Made by a program: the position numbers and the translations under genes. Positions 32,701-40,764 of a stretch of DNA of 64,000 nt are shown in pieces. Position 1 is the stretch's first letter. Each line of letters begins with the position of its first letter. The notes under the pieces were generated by a model. That model saw only the letters and a program-made list of their open reading frames with translations. It did not search any database and was not told where the DNA came from. The stretch comes from Nocardiaceae bacterium (GTDB lineage: Bacteria > Actinomycetota > Actinomycetes > Mycobacteriales > Mycobacteriaceae), in contig JAJFUQ010000215.1 in NCBI GenBank assembly GCA_021372355.1, forward strand, positions 1 to 64,000, in the 5' to 3' direction.

Positions 32701-35505
32701 TGGGGCGACCCATGCGTTGAAGCGGCGGTTCCATTCGGTGAGCAGGCGCTCGCGCCGCACGGGGTCTGACCACACCCAGGCTTGGAACTCGACGGTGATC
32801 TTCTTGGCTTGGACTTGGGCGATCGCGGTCGCTTCTTCGTCGACCTCGGGTGCGCCCTCGTTCTGGGCGGCTCTGCTATTTCGGAGCACGATCGGCTGCT
32901 GGTTGAGCAGCGCCTCGTACAGTTCGATGGCGTCGCGCCCCTTGTTCCGCAGTGAAAAGCCGAACTCGGACTTCACTTTCGCGTTCCAGCGGTCCGAGCC
33001 GGTGGCGGTGACGATCCAGCCGCTGGCACTGGTGTGCTCGACGCGGACGTCGCGCACATTGAAGATGTCGCGAACGAACTGCTCGTAGTCCGTGGTGGCG
33101 ATCCAGGTGACACCAGGGCTGACTTCACCGATCTGGCTGGGCGATTTCGGTGTGGGCAGGGCGGCATGGAGTGCTGTGTGGAGCTCGCGCCATTCGGCTA
33201 CATCGGGTTCGGATTCGATCAGCTCGGCAGTTCGCTCAGCCTTGGCAATCACATGCCCTGACAGTGCGGCCGCCGCGGGAACCAGTGGGTGCGCCGGGTC
33301 CTCGGGATCGGGGAATACCAGCCCCCGGATCTGAGTGCGCGCTTCGTTCGCACTGATACTCAGGAGACCTGCGATGCGGTCCACATCGACAGCCCCGGAT
33401 TCTCCGAGCGAAATCGCGACTGCCTCGGCAGGGCTGGAGGCTGAAATTACTGGTGTTGGACGCACGACGACGTCTCTGGAGAAGATCGCTGACTTGGCAG
33501 CCCTACCGGTCTCGTCGTCCCAGCGCTCCAGGGCAAGGATCGTCTGCTTCGCCGGATCGGTCTTGAGCGCCTCGAGATGTGTCTGGCGGCGAACTGGGGG
33601 ACTGGCGGTCCACGCCTTCTCCTCGAGTTCTTCGAGAATGTCGGCTGGGATGCTTCCGGTGAATGGTTCCCCGGTATCAGGGTCGCGATTGTCGTTGCGG
33701 TACTTGACTTCCAGCTCAGCGAGCTTTTTCGCAGCTTCTTCGGGCGTCCGTTGGCTACCGCCGGTCAGCTTCGATCTGTTGAGTGGGCCATAGGTGGCGA
33801 CGTAAGCGTCATAGACCTTGTTCAGTTCGAGACGTACGGCGTCTCTCTCGGCGAGGTCAGCGTGCGATCGTTGGCTGGCGATCGCAGCTTCGGTGAGGTC
33901 CCGCAGCCGAAGAAGGTGCCGAGTCTCGACCGCACGCGTTCGGTAGACAGTGAACGGCTCCGTCTCGCCTGCGATCGTGCGCCGATAAAACGTGTCGCTT
34001 GCCTCGTCGTAGGTGATGCGTCCAGCTGGTTGATCGTCGGCATACAGGTCAGAGGCGGTTGACAGTCCAATGTGGTCGAGCTGCGGACGGGCGCGATGTC
34101 GGGCAGTCAAACCTGCACCGCGTCCTCGCGCCTCTTCGATGTATGGCGTAAGTGCCTGGCGGAGCTGAGTGCTGATGTTGTCGAGATCGTGGTTGTGAAC
34201 GACGAGAGAGCCGTCCCGGTACAGTCCGCGATCTGCTCGGACGGTGCCGAGCACCAGTTCGGGGCGATTGATGAACCAGCGGTTCATCGGCACGACGGCG
34301 CGACCCTCGCGGGCAGGGACATCGGTTTCGTCGGTGTGCAGCCAGTCAACAGCCGACGAGTGGGGGATGGCTTCATCTTCGGCACGGCGACGGAACACCA
34401 GCACATCAGTCACGACCTGTGTTGCGGCTACTCGCTGAAAAGCACGAGAGGGCAGTCGCACGGCGGAGACGAGTTCGGCGACGTCATGGATCGCGGTGCG
34501 GGCTTTCGCATCTGCCGCGTCGAGGGTGAACGACGAGGTGACCAATGCGGCGTAGCCGCCGGGGGCGACCAGATTCAGTGATTTGAGGATGAAGTGGTTG
34601 TGGATGTTGTGTCCGGCGGCGTTGTGAACGGGGTCTACCAGGGCGTACCCACCGAATGGCACGTTGCCGATCGCGGCGACGAAGCTGCCGTCGCCGATAC
34701 GGGTCCGCTCGAATCCTTCGTTCCGGATCTGGGCTTTGACCGGGTAGAGGTAGTGCGCGATCTTGGCCGAGACCGGGTCGAGTTCGACGCCGACCATCGT
34801 GGCGGACTCGGGCGCCAGGCCGATGAAGTTGCCTGAACCGCAACCCGGTTCAAGCACTCGACCGCCATCGAAACCGGCTTCGATCAGCACGTCCCACATC
34901 ACCGCTGCGACCGCTGGGTCGGTGTAATGGGCGTTCAGCGTCGAGTGTCGGGCAGCCCGGTACTCCTCAACAGACAAGGCCGCCCGGAGGAGTTCGCGTT
35001 CCGGTTCCCATTCGGAGCGGTTCTCGTCGAAGACAGTTGCGCATCCGCCCCACCCCGACCACGCGGCCAAGACCTGTTGCTCGGTCGGTGTCGCGTGGCG
35101 CTGGGCCGCATCCAGCTTGGCGATTAGTTCGAGTGCGGCGAGGTTGGCTCGAACTCGGCTCTTCTCACCGGTCGGAACCGTGACTGTGCCTGCGTGTCGG
35201 TATTCGATAGCCACCGCGAACTCGTTCGCAGCCGAGTCGATTACCTCTGGTTCTGCGTCAGACTCCAGTTCCGCGACGACGGTGCTGGCACGGACCCACA
35301 CACGCGAACCGTCAGGTCGAATCGCTTCGACCGTCCGCGTGGAGGCGAGGTGAGAGACGGGAACACCCATCTCGGACTGCGGAGCGTGCGGTAGCAGCGC
35401 CAATTCGTCAGCGGTCGCAGGCAGATCGGTTCCACCGGGGTCGATGACTGCCGGGTCGACGGGTTGGCGGAAGTCATCGGAGTCGAATAGCGCGAACTGG
35501 TCTAC
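29725..35505 (-). CDS. Giant adenine-methyltransferase / SNF2-helicase fusion
   Basis: About 1926 residues are clearly coding below 35505. SAM motif I 'LEPGCGSGNF' is near 34840 and the catalytic motif 'GNVPFGGY' near 34660, in place of the commoner N-P-P-F. Then come Walker A 'VVGAGKTGT' near 32575, 'FVDEAHGYKN' near 32085, 'TGTPIAN' near 31890 and the motif V/VI block 'KMGTGMNVQARL...REGRIIRQGNQN' near 31000-31110. Such methylase-helicase proteins are common on large conjugative plasmids and phages, where modification or anti-restriction roles are proposed. The start is unresolved: the frame stays open to ATG 36138, but the part above 35505 overlaps another coding frame, and the first ATG inside the clear part is 35370. 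Confidence 0.82.
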   Translation of the reverse strand, partial: VDQFALFDSDDFRQPVDPAVIDPGGTDLPATADELALLPHAPQSEMGVPVSHLASTRTVEAIRPDGSRVWVRASTVVAELESDAEPEVIDSAANEFAVAIEYRHAGTVTVPTGEKSRVRANLAALELIAKLDAAQRHATPTEQQVLAAWSGWGGCATVFDENRSEWEPERELLRAALSVEEYRAARHSTLNAHYTDPAVAAVMWDVLIEAGFDGGRVLEPGCGSGNFIGLAPESATMVGVELDPVSAKIAHYLYPVKAQIRNEGFERTRIGDGSFVAAIGNVPFGGYALVDPVHNAAGHNIHNHFILKSLNLVAPGGYAALVTSSFTLDAADAKARTAIHDVAELVSAVRLPSRAFQRVAATQVVTDVLVFRRRAEDEAIPHSSAVDWLHTDETDVPAREGRAVVPMNRWFINRPELVLGTVRADRGLYRDGSLVVHNHDLDNISTQLRQALTPYIEEARGRGAGLTARHRARPQLDHIGLSTASDLYADDQPAGRITYDEASDTFYRRTIAGETEPFTVYRTRAVETRHLLRLRDLTEAAIASQRSHADLAERDAVRLELNKVYDAYVATYGPLNRSKLTGGSQRTPEEAAKKLAELEVKYRNDNRDPDTGEPFTGSIPADILEELEEKAWTASPPVRRQTHLEALKTDPAKQTILALERWDDETGRAAKSAIFSRDVVVRPTPVISASSPAEAVAISLGESGAVDVDRIAGLLSISANEARTQIRGLVFPDPEDPAHPLVPAAAALSGHVIAKAERTAELIESEPDVAEWRELHTALHAALPTPKSPSQIGEVSPGVTWIATTDYEQFVRDIFNVRDVRVEHTSASGWIVTATGSDRWNAKVKSEFGFSLRNKGRDAIELYEALLNQQPIVLRNSRAAQNEGAPEVDEEATAIAQVQAKKITVEFQAWVWSDPVRRERLLTEWNRRFNAWVAPRHDGTYLQLPGLSPAFTPHWYQRNAVARIAAEPTVLLDHVVGAGKTGTIFMSAMELKRRGLVNQPWIVVPTHLIEQFGREVKQWYPAANVLVGAKGMDDEDRRLFVAQTATSDWDMVIVPQSVFERINVAPQRQIEYIQAELDGIEAEMLRASASGNTPSNRTVKEVEKYKARLDRRLKTLTNRDKKDAGAVLFEQTGCDYLFVDEAHGYKNKSRMCSIESLAHTGSQKAEDLSLKLAMLRDRAQERAAARGHEIEPGRERVATFATGTPIANSLAEAWVMQQYLRPDVLEMAGVRSINDWAAAFTASKSETITNTAGTKLKVITKVAAFSNPREMFAMSAQYTDVVVRAQVPAKLPDYDGRQIVTVPASQALRDFSADLEYRLDNADPRRPDIDNVLKVLSDGRNAALDPRLANLEAPDDEYSRAFAVASRAAHVYHTNAHNTYVSEDGRVSPTRGALQLIFCDRGTPKSGGAWSFYDGMRDHMVELGVPTEKIAYIHDAKTAQQKQALSAACVSGQIAVLIGSTEKMGTGMNVQARLIALHHVDVPWRPADLEQREGRIIRQGNQNERIDIFTYVTEATTDTVMWAKVESKAHFIEQAKSGQLDDSVTSVEDVSEESLSAAAAATKAAATGDPRFIALVENEERLKELRALAGAHREAKWTATHNVREAARAIPKLEEEIAFVQARLDSHAEWAAGGKPFTVGGRGHAERADRSAALFDHARATYVALKGLGVGRSEIIATFPGEVDVRLSRGGDDRAWIYLDMPGEVGVLLDRAALWPATENLSSLRSGFATRIENLYDRLPGRIARAQTLIDDKQRAIDIYTPKMSEQFAHVGELDELEVSVLRLRRDIEAQQNTPEAIARRAEAEERMRAAGRKPGWSLELNPSKKMVAESDFDTAEKYVAAVVRTHARAAAGYVCSAVAVKEPRDRTGLIDNMHGIPTSLLDDLGAVAAAIPDTSRLGPEDSFDNRPTQSYMHQNVVQPRHDLGR

Positions 35506-36074
35506 GGCTTCTGAGCGCGCAGCCTTTCGTGCATTGCGTCGCTGTCCGCGAGCTCCGCCAGCACCGTTTCCGCTAACCGTCGGCTCAGCGGATCGCTCGG
35601 TCCTTCCGGCAGCGACAGACCGGCCGCGTCGCGTTCGCTCAGCAGCATCTCGGCTCTTGCGAGGAACCGCGGATCGTTCACTCGGTCCGGCCACAGTTTC
35701 GGGGCCAGTTCCTCGATCTCCGGGTCCGTCGGCGGAAGCGGTCCACCGTCGTTGTGAGGCACCCAGTCCAGCGTCATTTCGGTCTCCGGCTCGTCGTCCT
35801 CGCTGTGGCCCTCCCACAGCTGAGTCAGAACCGCTTCCACTGCGCTCTGCTGCGCCTGCTTGTTGATCTCCGCCTGCTCCATGAAGCCCGGCGGTTGCCC
35901 GTTGTGGCTGCTCGTCCAGGACCTCGTCATCGAAATTCTGTTGTCGTAGGCGATCTGATCGGCCAGCAGTTCCAGCTCCGCGGTCTTCGTCGCGATGAGT
36001 TCCTCGAACTGCTCCTGGTCCAACCCCAGCTGTGCGTAACGCTCGCGAACCGACTCGCGCAGACCCATCACCAT
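35502..36074 (-). CDS. Hypothetical protein overlapping the helicase open frame
   Basis: This 190-residue acidic, helical protein ('LDQEQFEELIATKTAELELLADQIAYDN', 'DPRFLARAEMLLSERDAAGL') has normal composition. The other frame of the same bases reads as a Gly/Arg/Ala-rich string, so this is the coding one. ATG 36074 has AGAAGGA eight bases upstream. It ends exactly where the helicase frame becomes protein-like, and a -1 shift near its end would fuse the two. Family unknown; it is probably translated with the helicase. Confidence 0.65.
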   Translation of the reverse strand: MVMGLRESVRERYAQLGLDQEQFEELIATKTAELELLADQIAYDNRISMTRSWTSSHNGQPPGFMEQAEINKQAQQSAVEAVLTQLWEGHSEDDEPETEMTLDWVPHNDGGPLPPTDPEIEELAPKLWPDRVNDPRFLARAEMLLSERDAAGLSLPEGPSDPLSRRLAETVLAELADSDAMHERLRAQKP

Positions 36075-36195
36075 CAGTTGCGTCCTTCTCCGTGGTGTCG
36101 ACATCGAAAAGTTGGCCCTGACCACTGTCGTCAGCCATGAAAGTTAAGTCCGTTCAATCACGATTCAACTGGCGAGACCCGGTAGCAGCCACAGG

Positions 36196-36387
36196 TCAAG
36201 ACCACTCATTCCGCGGCGCCGGCCGCACCCCGGCGGCGCATATTGCGCCAACGATAGCGGGCAAGATCAAGAGCCCGCCAATTGCGGCGAAGCCAGCTCG
36301 AACAACGCTGCGATGTCGCCCATATGAAGCGAGTCCGCACATCGCAGGCAACGCGAGGAGAACAAAAAGGCCGATCACGGCAACCAT
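36196..36387 (-). CDS. Small two-helix membrane protein
   Basis: This 63-residue protein has two hydrophobic helices (about 2-20 and 32-55, 'VAVIGLFVLLALPAMCGLA' and 'AGFAAIGGLLILPAIVGAICAAG'). GGAG lies eight bases upstream of ATG 36387; the longer frame upstream is not protein-like. It stands just upstream of the helicase genes. Function unknown. Confidence 0.5.
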   Translation of the reverse strand: MVAVIGLFVLLALPAMCGLASYGRHRSVVRAGFAAIGGLLILPAIVGAICAAGVRPAPRNEWS

Positions 36388-36604
36388 CTGGCACACTCCA
36401 ATTAAGGGTGTGCCCACCGTAGCGGTGGGTGCTGACAACGTGCAGGTCGCTGGTTTCATTGCTGACCGCCGATGGTGCCGTAGCTCGTCAGTAGAACCAT
36501 CGCGACCGTTTCCTCCGCGCTGGACAACGATGCGACATTCTCGGGCTCCACCGAGGAACCGTAGGGAATGCAAAAAGTCTCCGGACTCGCCGCGCGGCTC
36601 AGCG

Positions 36605-37618
36605 TTATCTGTGCCGGAACTCGCGCGGAGAGCAGCCTGTCCATCGCTTGAAGGTGTGCGAGAAGTTGGTGAGGTCGCTGTATCCGAGCTCCGTTGCGAT
36701 CTCACTAACCGATACCGATCGGTCGAGAAGCCGCAGCATTGCGCGCTCGCGCAGGAATGTCTGGTGCAACGCGCGAAAAGAGGTCCCCTCCTCGGAGAGG
36801 CGCCGCTTGAGTGTGCTGATGGATATCGACAGCTCGCGTGCGACCCACTGGGTTGTTCGCTGTCCGGGCTCAGCCTTTTCCAGCAACCGTCTCACCTTCT
36901 CCGAGAACGACGTGGTTCCCTTCCGCTCGTCGAGAGTTCGTTGCAGATCGTCGATGGCAAGTCGATACGCGACGGGATCAGAGAACCGGCAGGCTTCGTG
37001 GAGAGTGTCAGCGGGGATGTGGAGGAACGACTGCGGAGCGTCGAAGAACAGGCGCCTGGCTAGTACGTCCTCATGATTGGTCTGAGGTAGGACGGCCGGC
37101 GCTGGCCAACTCAGGTGGAGTGTAACGGTCGGCACCTCGCCGGCGAGCATGTCAAGCATTCGCAAGAGCGTCGACCCGCAGTAGGTGACGACAAGGCAGT
37201 CCAGGGCCGCATCACCTGCATGTCCGGTAAGCCCGACAGTGAGGCCTTGTTCTGTTGGGTGGAACTGCGGGCTGAGAGCTGTCGAAATCAGAGGCAGATA
37301 GGTGAGCAGCTCCACGATCTCGGCTACCGAACCAGCACTCACCAGCGGAAAGCTCAACGGACCGAAGGACATCAAGTGGGCCTGTTCAGCGAACACAAAC
37401 CCGAGCAGGGTTGCCTGGTCGACATCGAGTTCGGGGTAGGCCTCGCGAAACCATCGCAACGGGACCTGGACGTCATGCTGGACCAGCGTCGCCTCGTCGG
37501 TTCCTTCGCGAGTCATGATGCTGCGAAGTCGCGCGACGGCGTCTGGATCGAGTGCTTGGCTCTGGAGCAGTTGCACAAACGCAAGCGGAGGCACACCTCC
37601 GTCATTGAGGTTCACCAT
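36605..37618 (-). CDS. AraC-family regulator with arabinose-binding-like N-domain
   Basis: This protein has 337 residues. The N-terminal half matches the Arabinose_bd type sensor found in regulators of P450, alkane and steroid genes ('SFGPLSFPLVSAGSVAEIVELLTYLPLI'). The C-terminal half is the two-HTH AraC domain ('WVARELSISISTLKRRLSEEGTSFRALHQ', 'SVSEIATELGYSDLTNFSHTFKRWTGCSPREFR'). It likely activates the divergent ferredoxin-P450 operon in response to the hydrocarbon substrate or product. The ATG at 37618 is preceded by GAGGGA. The family and divergent arrangement are standard for CYP153 clusters. Confidence 0.88.
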   Translation of the reverse strand: MVNLNDGGVPPLAFVQLLQSQALDPDAVARLRSIMTREGTDEATLVQHDVQVPLRWFREAYPELDVDQATLLGFVFAEQAHLMSFGPLSFPLVSAGSVAEIVELLTYLPLISTALSPQFHPTEQGLTVGLTGHAGDAALDCLVVTYCGSTLLRMLDMLAGEVPTVTLHLSWPAPAVLPQTNHEDVLARRLFFDAPQSFLHIPADTLHEACRFSDPVAYRLAIDDLQRTLDERKGTTSFSEKVRRLLEKAEPGQRTTQWVARELSISISTLKRRLSEEGTSFRALHQTFLRERAMLRLLDRSVSVSEIATELGYSDLTNFSHTFKRWTGCSPREFRHR

Positions 37619-37735
37619 TGTCCCTCTGAGCCGAATTCACAAGTTTCTGACTCCGCCGAACATAGCCGCAGCTCTTATCTCTGACAACACTTTGACTACG
37701 TTCCCACGTCAATGACGACGTACTATGAGTTGGCT
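37619..37735. promoter_or_regulatory. Divergent promoter region, araC / ferredoxin-P450 operon
   Basis: This 117-base intergenic segment is A+T-richer than its flanks. It contains TTTGACT at 37691-37697 as a possible -35 and the 11-bp palindrome CGTCAATGACG at 37707-37717, a candidate regulator site. No optimal -10 spacing was found. Confidence 0.45.
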
Positions 37736-38056
37736 ATGGCAACCGTCACCTTTATTTCCAACGACGGCGAAAAGCACGAGGCGCCTCTCGATGAAGGTCA
37801 GTCGCTGATGAGAATCGCGACCAACAATGCAGTGCCCGGCATCGACGGTGACTGCGGAGGCGAAGCCGCATGCGGCACCTGCCACGTGATCGTTGATCCG
37901 CAATGGTCCGAGCAGGTGGGCCTCTCCGGCGCCGATGAGGAGGGGATGCTCGCGATGAACCCCGAGCGTCAGCCGACCTCTCGCCTGTCCTGCCAGATGG
38001 TGGCCTGTGCGGCATGGGACGGCTTGATCGTCCAAATGCCTGAGTTCCAGATGTGA
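37736..38056 (+). CDS. [2Fe-2S] ferredoxin of class I P450 system
   Basis: This 106-residue adrenodoxin/putidaredoxin-type ferredoxin has cluster ligands Cys40, Cys46, Cys49 and Cys86 in 'DCGGEAACGTCH' and 'RLSCQM'. It shuttles electrons from the reductase at 39494 to the P450 at 38082. ATG 37736 gives the usual family N-terminus 'MATVTFIS'; an in-frame ATG at 37712 would add eight residues. First gene of the operon. Confidence 0.9.
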   Translation: MATVTFISNDGEKHEAPLDEGQSLMRIATNNAVPGIDGDCGGEAACGTCHVIVDPQWSEQVGLSGADEEGMLAMNPERQPTSRLSCQMVACAAWDGLIVQMPEFQM

Positions 38057-38081
38057 CGACGAGAGAGACAGATCAGACGTG

Positions 38082-39497
38082 ATGAATATTCCTGGGGCAA
38101 TCACCGCCAAAGCTATTCCTGGGGCAATCACCGCCAAAGCTCAGTCGATCCTGCCGATCGAGCTGCAGATCCAGGGCGCACACTTGTACGACAAGGCCCG
38201 GCGATGGGTGACCGGAACGAACGGGGAGAGAATCTTCGTCGAGATCCCTATCCCGCCGGTCGAGGACGTCGAACTCGCCGACATCGATCTCAGCAACCCT
38301 TTCCTCTACCGCCAGGGGCGCTGGCAGTCCTACTTCGAGCGCTTGCGCAACGAGGCTCCGGTCCACTATCAGCCCAACAGTCCATTCGGTCCGTTCTGGT
38401 CCGTCACGCGGCATGCCGACATCGTCGCCGTCGACAAGAACCACGAGGTCTTCTCCGCCGAGCCGCTCATCGTCATCGGGGTCCCGCCTCGTTTCCTTGA
38501 TATCGAGATGTTCATCGCGATGGATCCCCCACGCCACGACGCGCAGCGGGCCGCCGTCCAAGGGGTGGTCGCGCCGAAGAACCTGCGTCAGATGGAGGGA
38601 CTGATTCGAACGCGCGTCCAGGAAGTGTTGGACAACCTGCCCGTGGATGAGCCGTTCGACTGGGTGCAGAACGTCTCCGTCGAGTTGACCGCTCGGATGC
38701 TTGCGACCCTCCTGGACTTCCCGTACGAGCGCCGTCGCAAGCTCGTCTACTGGTCAGATCTCGCAACCTCGATGGAGCAAGCCAACGGCGGTCCCTCGGA
38801 CAACGACGAGGTGTTCGAGGGCATGCGCGACATGGCGCGAGGTCTCAGCGCACTCTGGCACGACAAGGCGGCCCGGACAGCTGCGGGGGAGGAACCTGGC
38901 TTCGATCTGATCACGATGTTGCAGAGCGACAAGAGCACCCACAACCTGATCGACCGCCCGATGGAGTTCTTGGGCAACCTTGTGTTGCTGATCGTCGGAG
39001 GGAACGACACGACCCGGAACTCGATGAGCGGTGGTGTCCTTGCGCTGAACCGGTTCCCTGACCAGTTCGAGAAGCTGAAGGCAAACCCCGAGCTGATCCC
39101 CAACATGGTCTCGGAGATCATTCGGTGGCAAACCCCGCTGGCCTACATGCGCCGGATCGCCAAGGCCGACACCGTGCTGAATGGGCAGTTCATCCGCAAG
39201 GGCGACAAGGTAGTGATGTGGTACGCCTCGGGCAACCGCGACGAGCGGGTATTCGATCAGCCCGACGAGTTCATTATCGACCGGGCCAACGCTCGCAACC
39301 ACATCTCCTTCGGCTTCGGCGTCCACCGCTGCATGGGCAACCGGCTGGCCGAGATGCAGTTGCGGATCCTCTGGGAGGAGTTGCTTCCCCGCTTCGAGAA
39401 CATCGAGGTCGTCGGCGAGCCTAAGTACGTGCAGTCCAACTTCGTGAGGGGTATCAGCAAGATGATGGTCCGCCTCACCCCGAAAACTGGCGCATGA
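38082..39497 (+). CDS. CYP153-type cytochrome P450 (terminal hydroxylase)
   Basis: This 471-residue P450 has an I-helix 'LLIVGGNDTTRNSMSGGV' and a heme loop 'SFGFGVHRCMGNRLAEMQ' (Cys ligand near residue 415). The long N-terminus, 'PPRHDAQRAAVQGVV' and the company of ferredoxin and reductase are typical of CYP153 alkane/fatty-acid omega-hydroxylases. It should oxidise the end carbon of medium-chain alkanes or related aliphatics. A 27-base tandem duplication (38088-38141) repeats nine residues near the start. ATG 38082 is preceded by an in-frame GTG at 38079. The stop overlaps the reductase start by four bases. Confidence 0.88.
   Translation: MNIPGAITAKAIPGAITAKAQSILPIELQIQGAHLYDKARRWVTGTNGERIFVEIPIPPVEDVELADIDLSNPFLYRQGRWQSYFERLRNEAPVHYQPNSPFGPFWSVTRHADIVAVDKNHEVFSAEPLIVIGVPPRFLDIEMFIAMDPPRHDAQRAAVQGVVAPKNLRQMEGLIRTRVQEVLDNLPVDEPFDWVQNVSVELTARMLATLLDFPYERRRKLVYWSDLATSMEQANGGPSDNDEVFEGMRDMARGLSALWHDKAARTAAGEEPGFDLITMLQSDKSTHNLIDRPMEFLGNLVLLIVGGNDTTRNSMSGGVLALNRFPDQFEKLKANPELIPNMVSEIIRWQTPLAYMRRIAKADTVLNGQFIRKGDKVVMWYASGNRDERVFDQPDEFIIDRANARNHISFGFGVHRCMGNRLAEMQLRILWEELLPRFENIEVVGEPKYVQSNFVRGISKMMVRLTPKTGA
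38088..38141 (+). repeat. 27-bp perfect tandem duplication inside the P450 N-terminus
   Basis: Bases 38088-38114 and 38115-38141 are identical and begin ATTCCTGGGGCAATC. They encode the nine-residue unit IPGAITAKA twice, so the reading frame is kept. The event is recent, since no base differs. Confidence 0.95.
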
Positions 39498-40696
39498 CCT
39501 CGCAGCGGGCCCTCATCGTCGGGGCCAGCCATGCCGGGGCCCAACTCGCGACCAGCCTGCGCCAAGAAGGGTGGACCGGTGAGATCGTCCTCATCGGCGA
39601 GGAGGCGACGCTGCCGTACCAACGCCCTCCGCTGTCGAAGGCCTACCTGGCAGGGAAGAGCACACTCGACGAGCTCGCGATCCGCAGCACCGAGTTCTAC
39701 GTTAAACAGGGAATCCAACTCTTGGATGCGACGGTGGAGGCGATCGACCGCTCGGCTGGTCACCTCTTCCTGAGCACCGGCGACGAACTGCCCTACGACA
39801 AACTCGCGCTGTGCACTGGTGCCCGACCTCGTCGGCTCCGAATCCCGGGAGCCGATTTAGCCGGCGTCCACTACCTACGCACCGCCGCCGATGTCGAGCT
39901 GATCCGACAGGCCGCCATCGCAGGTCGAAGAGCCGTGATCATCGGCGGCGGCTACATCGGACTGGAGACGGCCGCGTCGTTGCGTGCACTGGGTCTGGAG
40001 GTCACGGTGCTCGAGGCGACCGAGCGCGTCCTCGAACGGGTTACCGCCCCCGAGGTATCGGCGTTCTTCGACCGGGTCCATCGTGGCGAAGGAGTCAGCA
40101 TCCGGACTGGCACGCTGGTCGAGGCGCTGTCCGGCGGCGGTCGGGTAAGTGAAGTGATCCTGGCCAGTGGCGACTCAGTTCCCGCCGACCTCGTCATTGT
40201 CGGCATAGGCGTTGAGCCCAACACCGAGCTCGCGGCCGCCGCGGGTTTGGTCGTCGACACCGGCGTGGTGATCGACGACCAGACCCGGACCAGCGACCCC
40301 GACATCGTGGCCGCCGGGGACTGCGCAACCCATGACATGGCCCGCTACGGCCGTCGTATCCGCCTGGAGTCCGTGGCGAGCGCAGGCGAGCAGGCCAAAG
40401 TCGCCGCCGCGACCGTCTGCGGGAAGTCCAAGACGATAGCGGCGCTTCCATGGTTCTGGTCAGATCAATACGATCTCAAGCTCCAGATCGCCGGTCTCAA
40501 CACCGGGTATGACGAAGTCATCCTCAGGGGCGACCCGACCCGGGACCGCGACTTCACCTGCTTCTACCTCCGTGCTGGCGAGCTCATTGCCGCCGACTGC
40601 ATCAACCGGCCTCGCGACTTCATGTTCAGCAAGCGGGTCATCACGCAGCAAATCCCCGTCGACCGGGCCGAACTTACGCTCGCCGCCTCCGCCTGA
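39494..40696 (+). CDS. FAD-dependent ferredoxin reductase
   Basis: This 400-residue putidaredoxin-reductase-type flavoprotein has the FAD-binding 'ALIVGASHAGAQLA' (note Ser-His in the G-x-G-x-x-G region), 'PYQRPPLSKAYLAGK', the NAD-binding 'VIIGGGYIGLETAASL' and 'IVAAGDCATHD'. It passes electrons from NAD(P)H to the ferredoxin at 37736, completing the three-part class I system. The gene overlaps the P450 stop by ATGA. Intact and of normal family length. Confidence 0.9.
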   Translation: MTSQRALIVGASHAGAQLATSLRQEGWTGEIVLIGEEATLPYQRPPLSKAYLAGKSTLDELAIRSTEFYVKQGIQLLDATVEAIDRSAGHLFLSTGDELPYDKLALCTGARPRRLRIPGADLAGVHYLRTAADVELIRQAAIAGRRAVIIGGGYIGLETAASLRALGLEVTVLEATERVLERVTAPEVSAFFDRVHRGEGVSIRTGTLVEALSGGGRVSEVILASGDSVPADLVIVGIGVEPNTELAAAAGLVVDTGVVIDDQTRTSDPDIVAAGDCATHDMARYGRRIRLESVASAGEQAKVAAATVCGKSKTIAALPWFWSDQYDLKLQIAGLNTGYDEVILRGDPTRDRDFTCFYLRAGELIAADCINRPRDFMFSKRVITQQIPVDRAELTLAASA

Positions 40697-40764
40697 GGTG
40701 ACGGTTCCTCGGGCCGATCGTACGGCGGCAACGAGTTCGGACCGTATTTCGGAAAGGAATGTCA

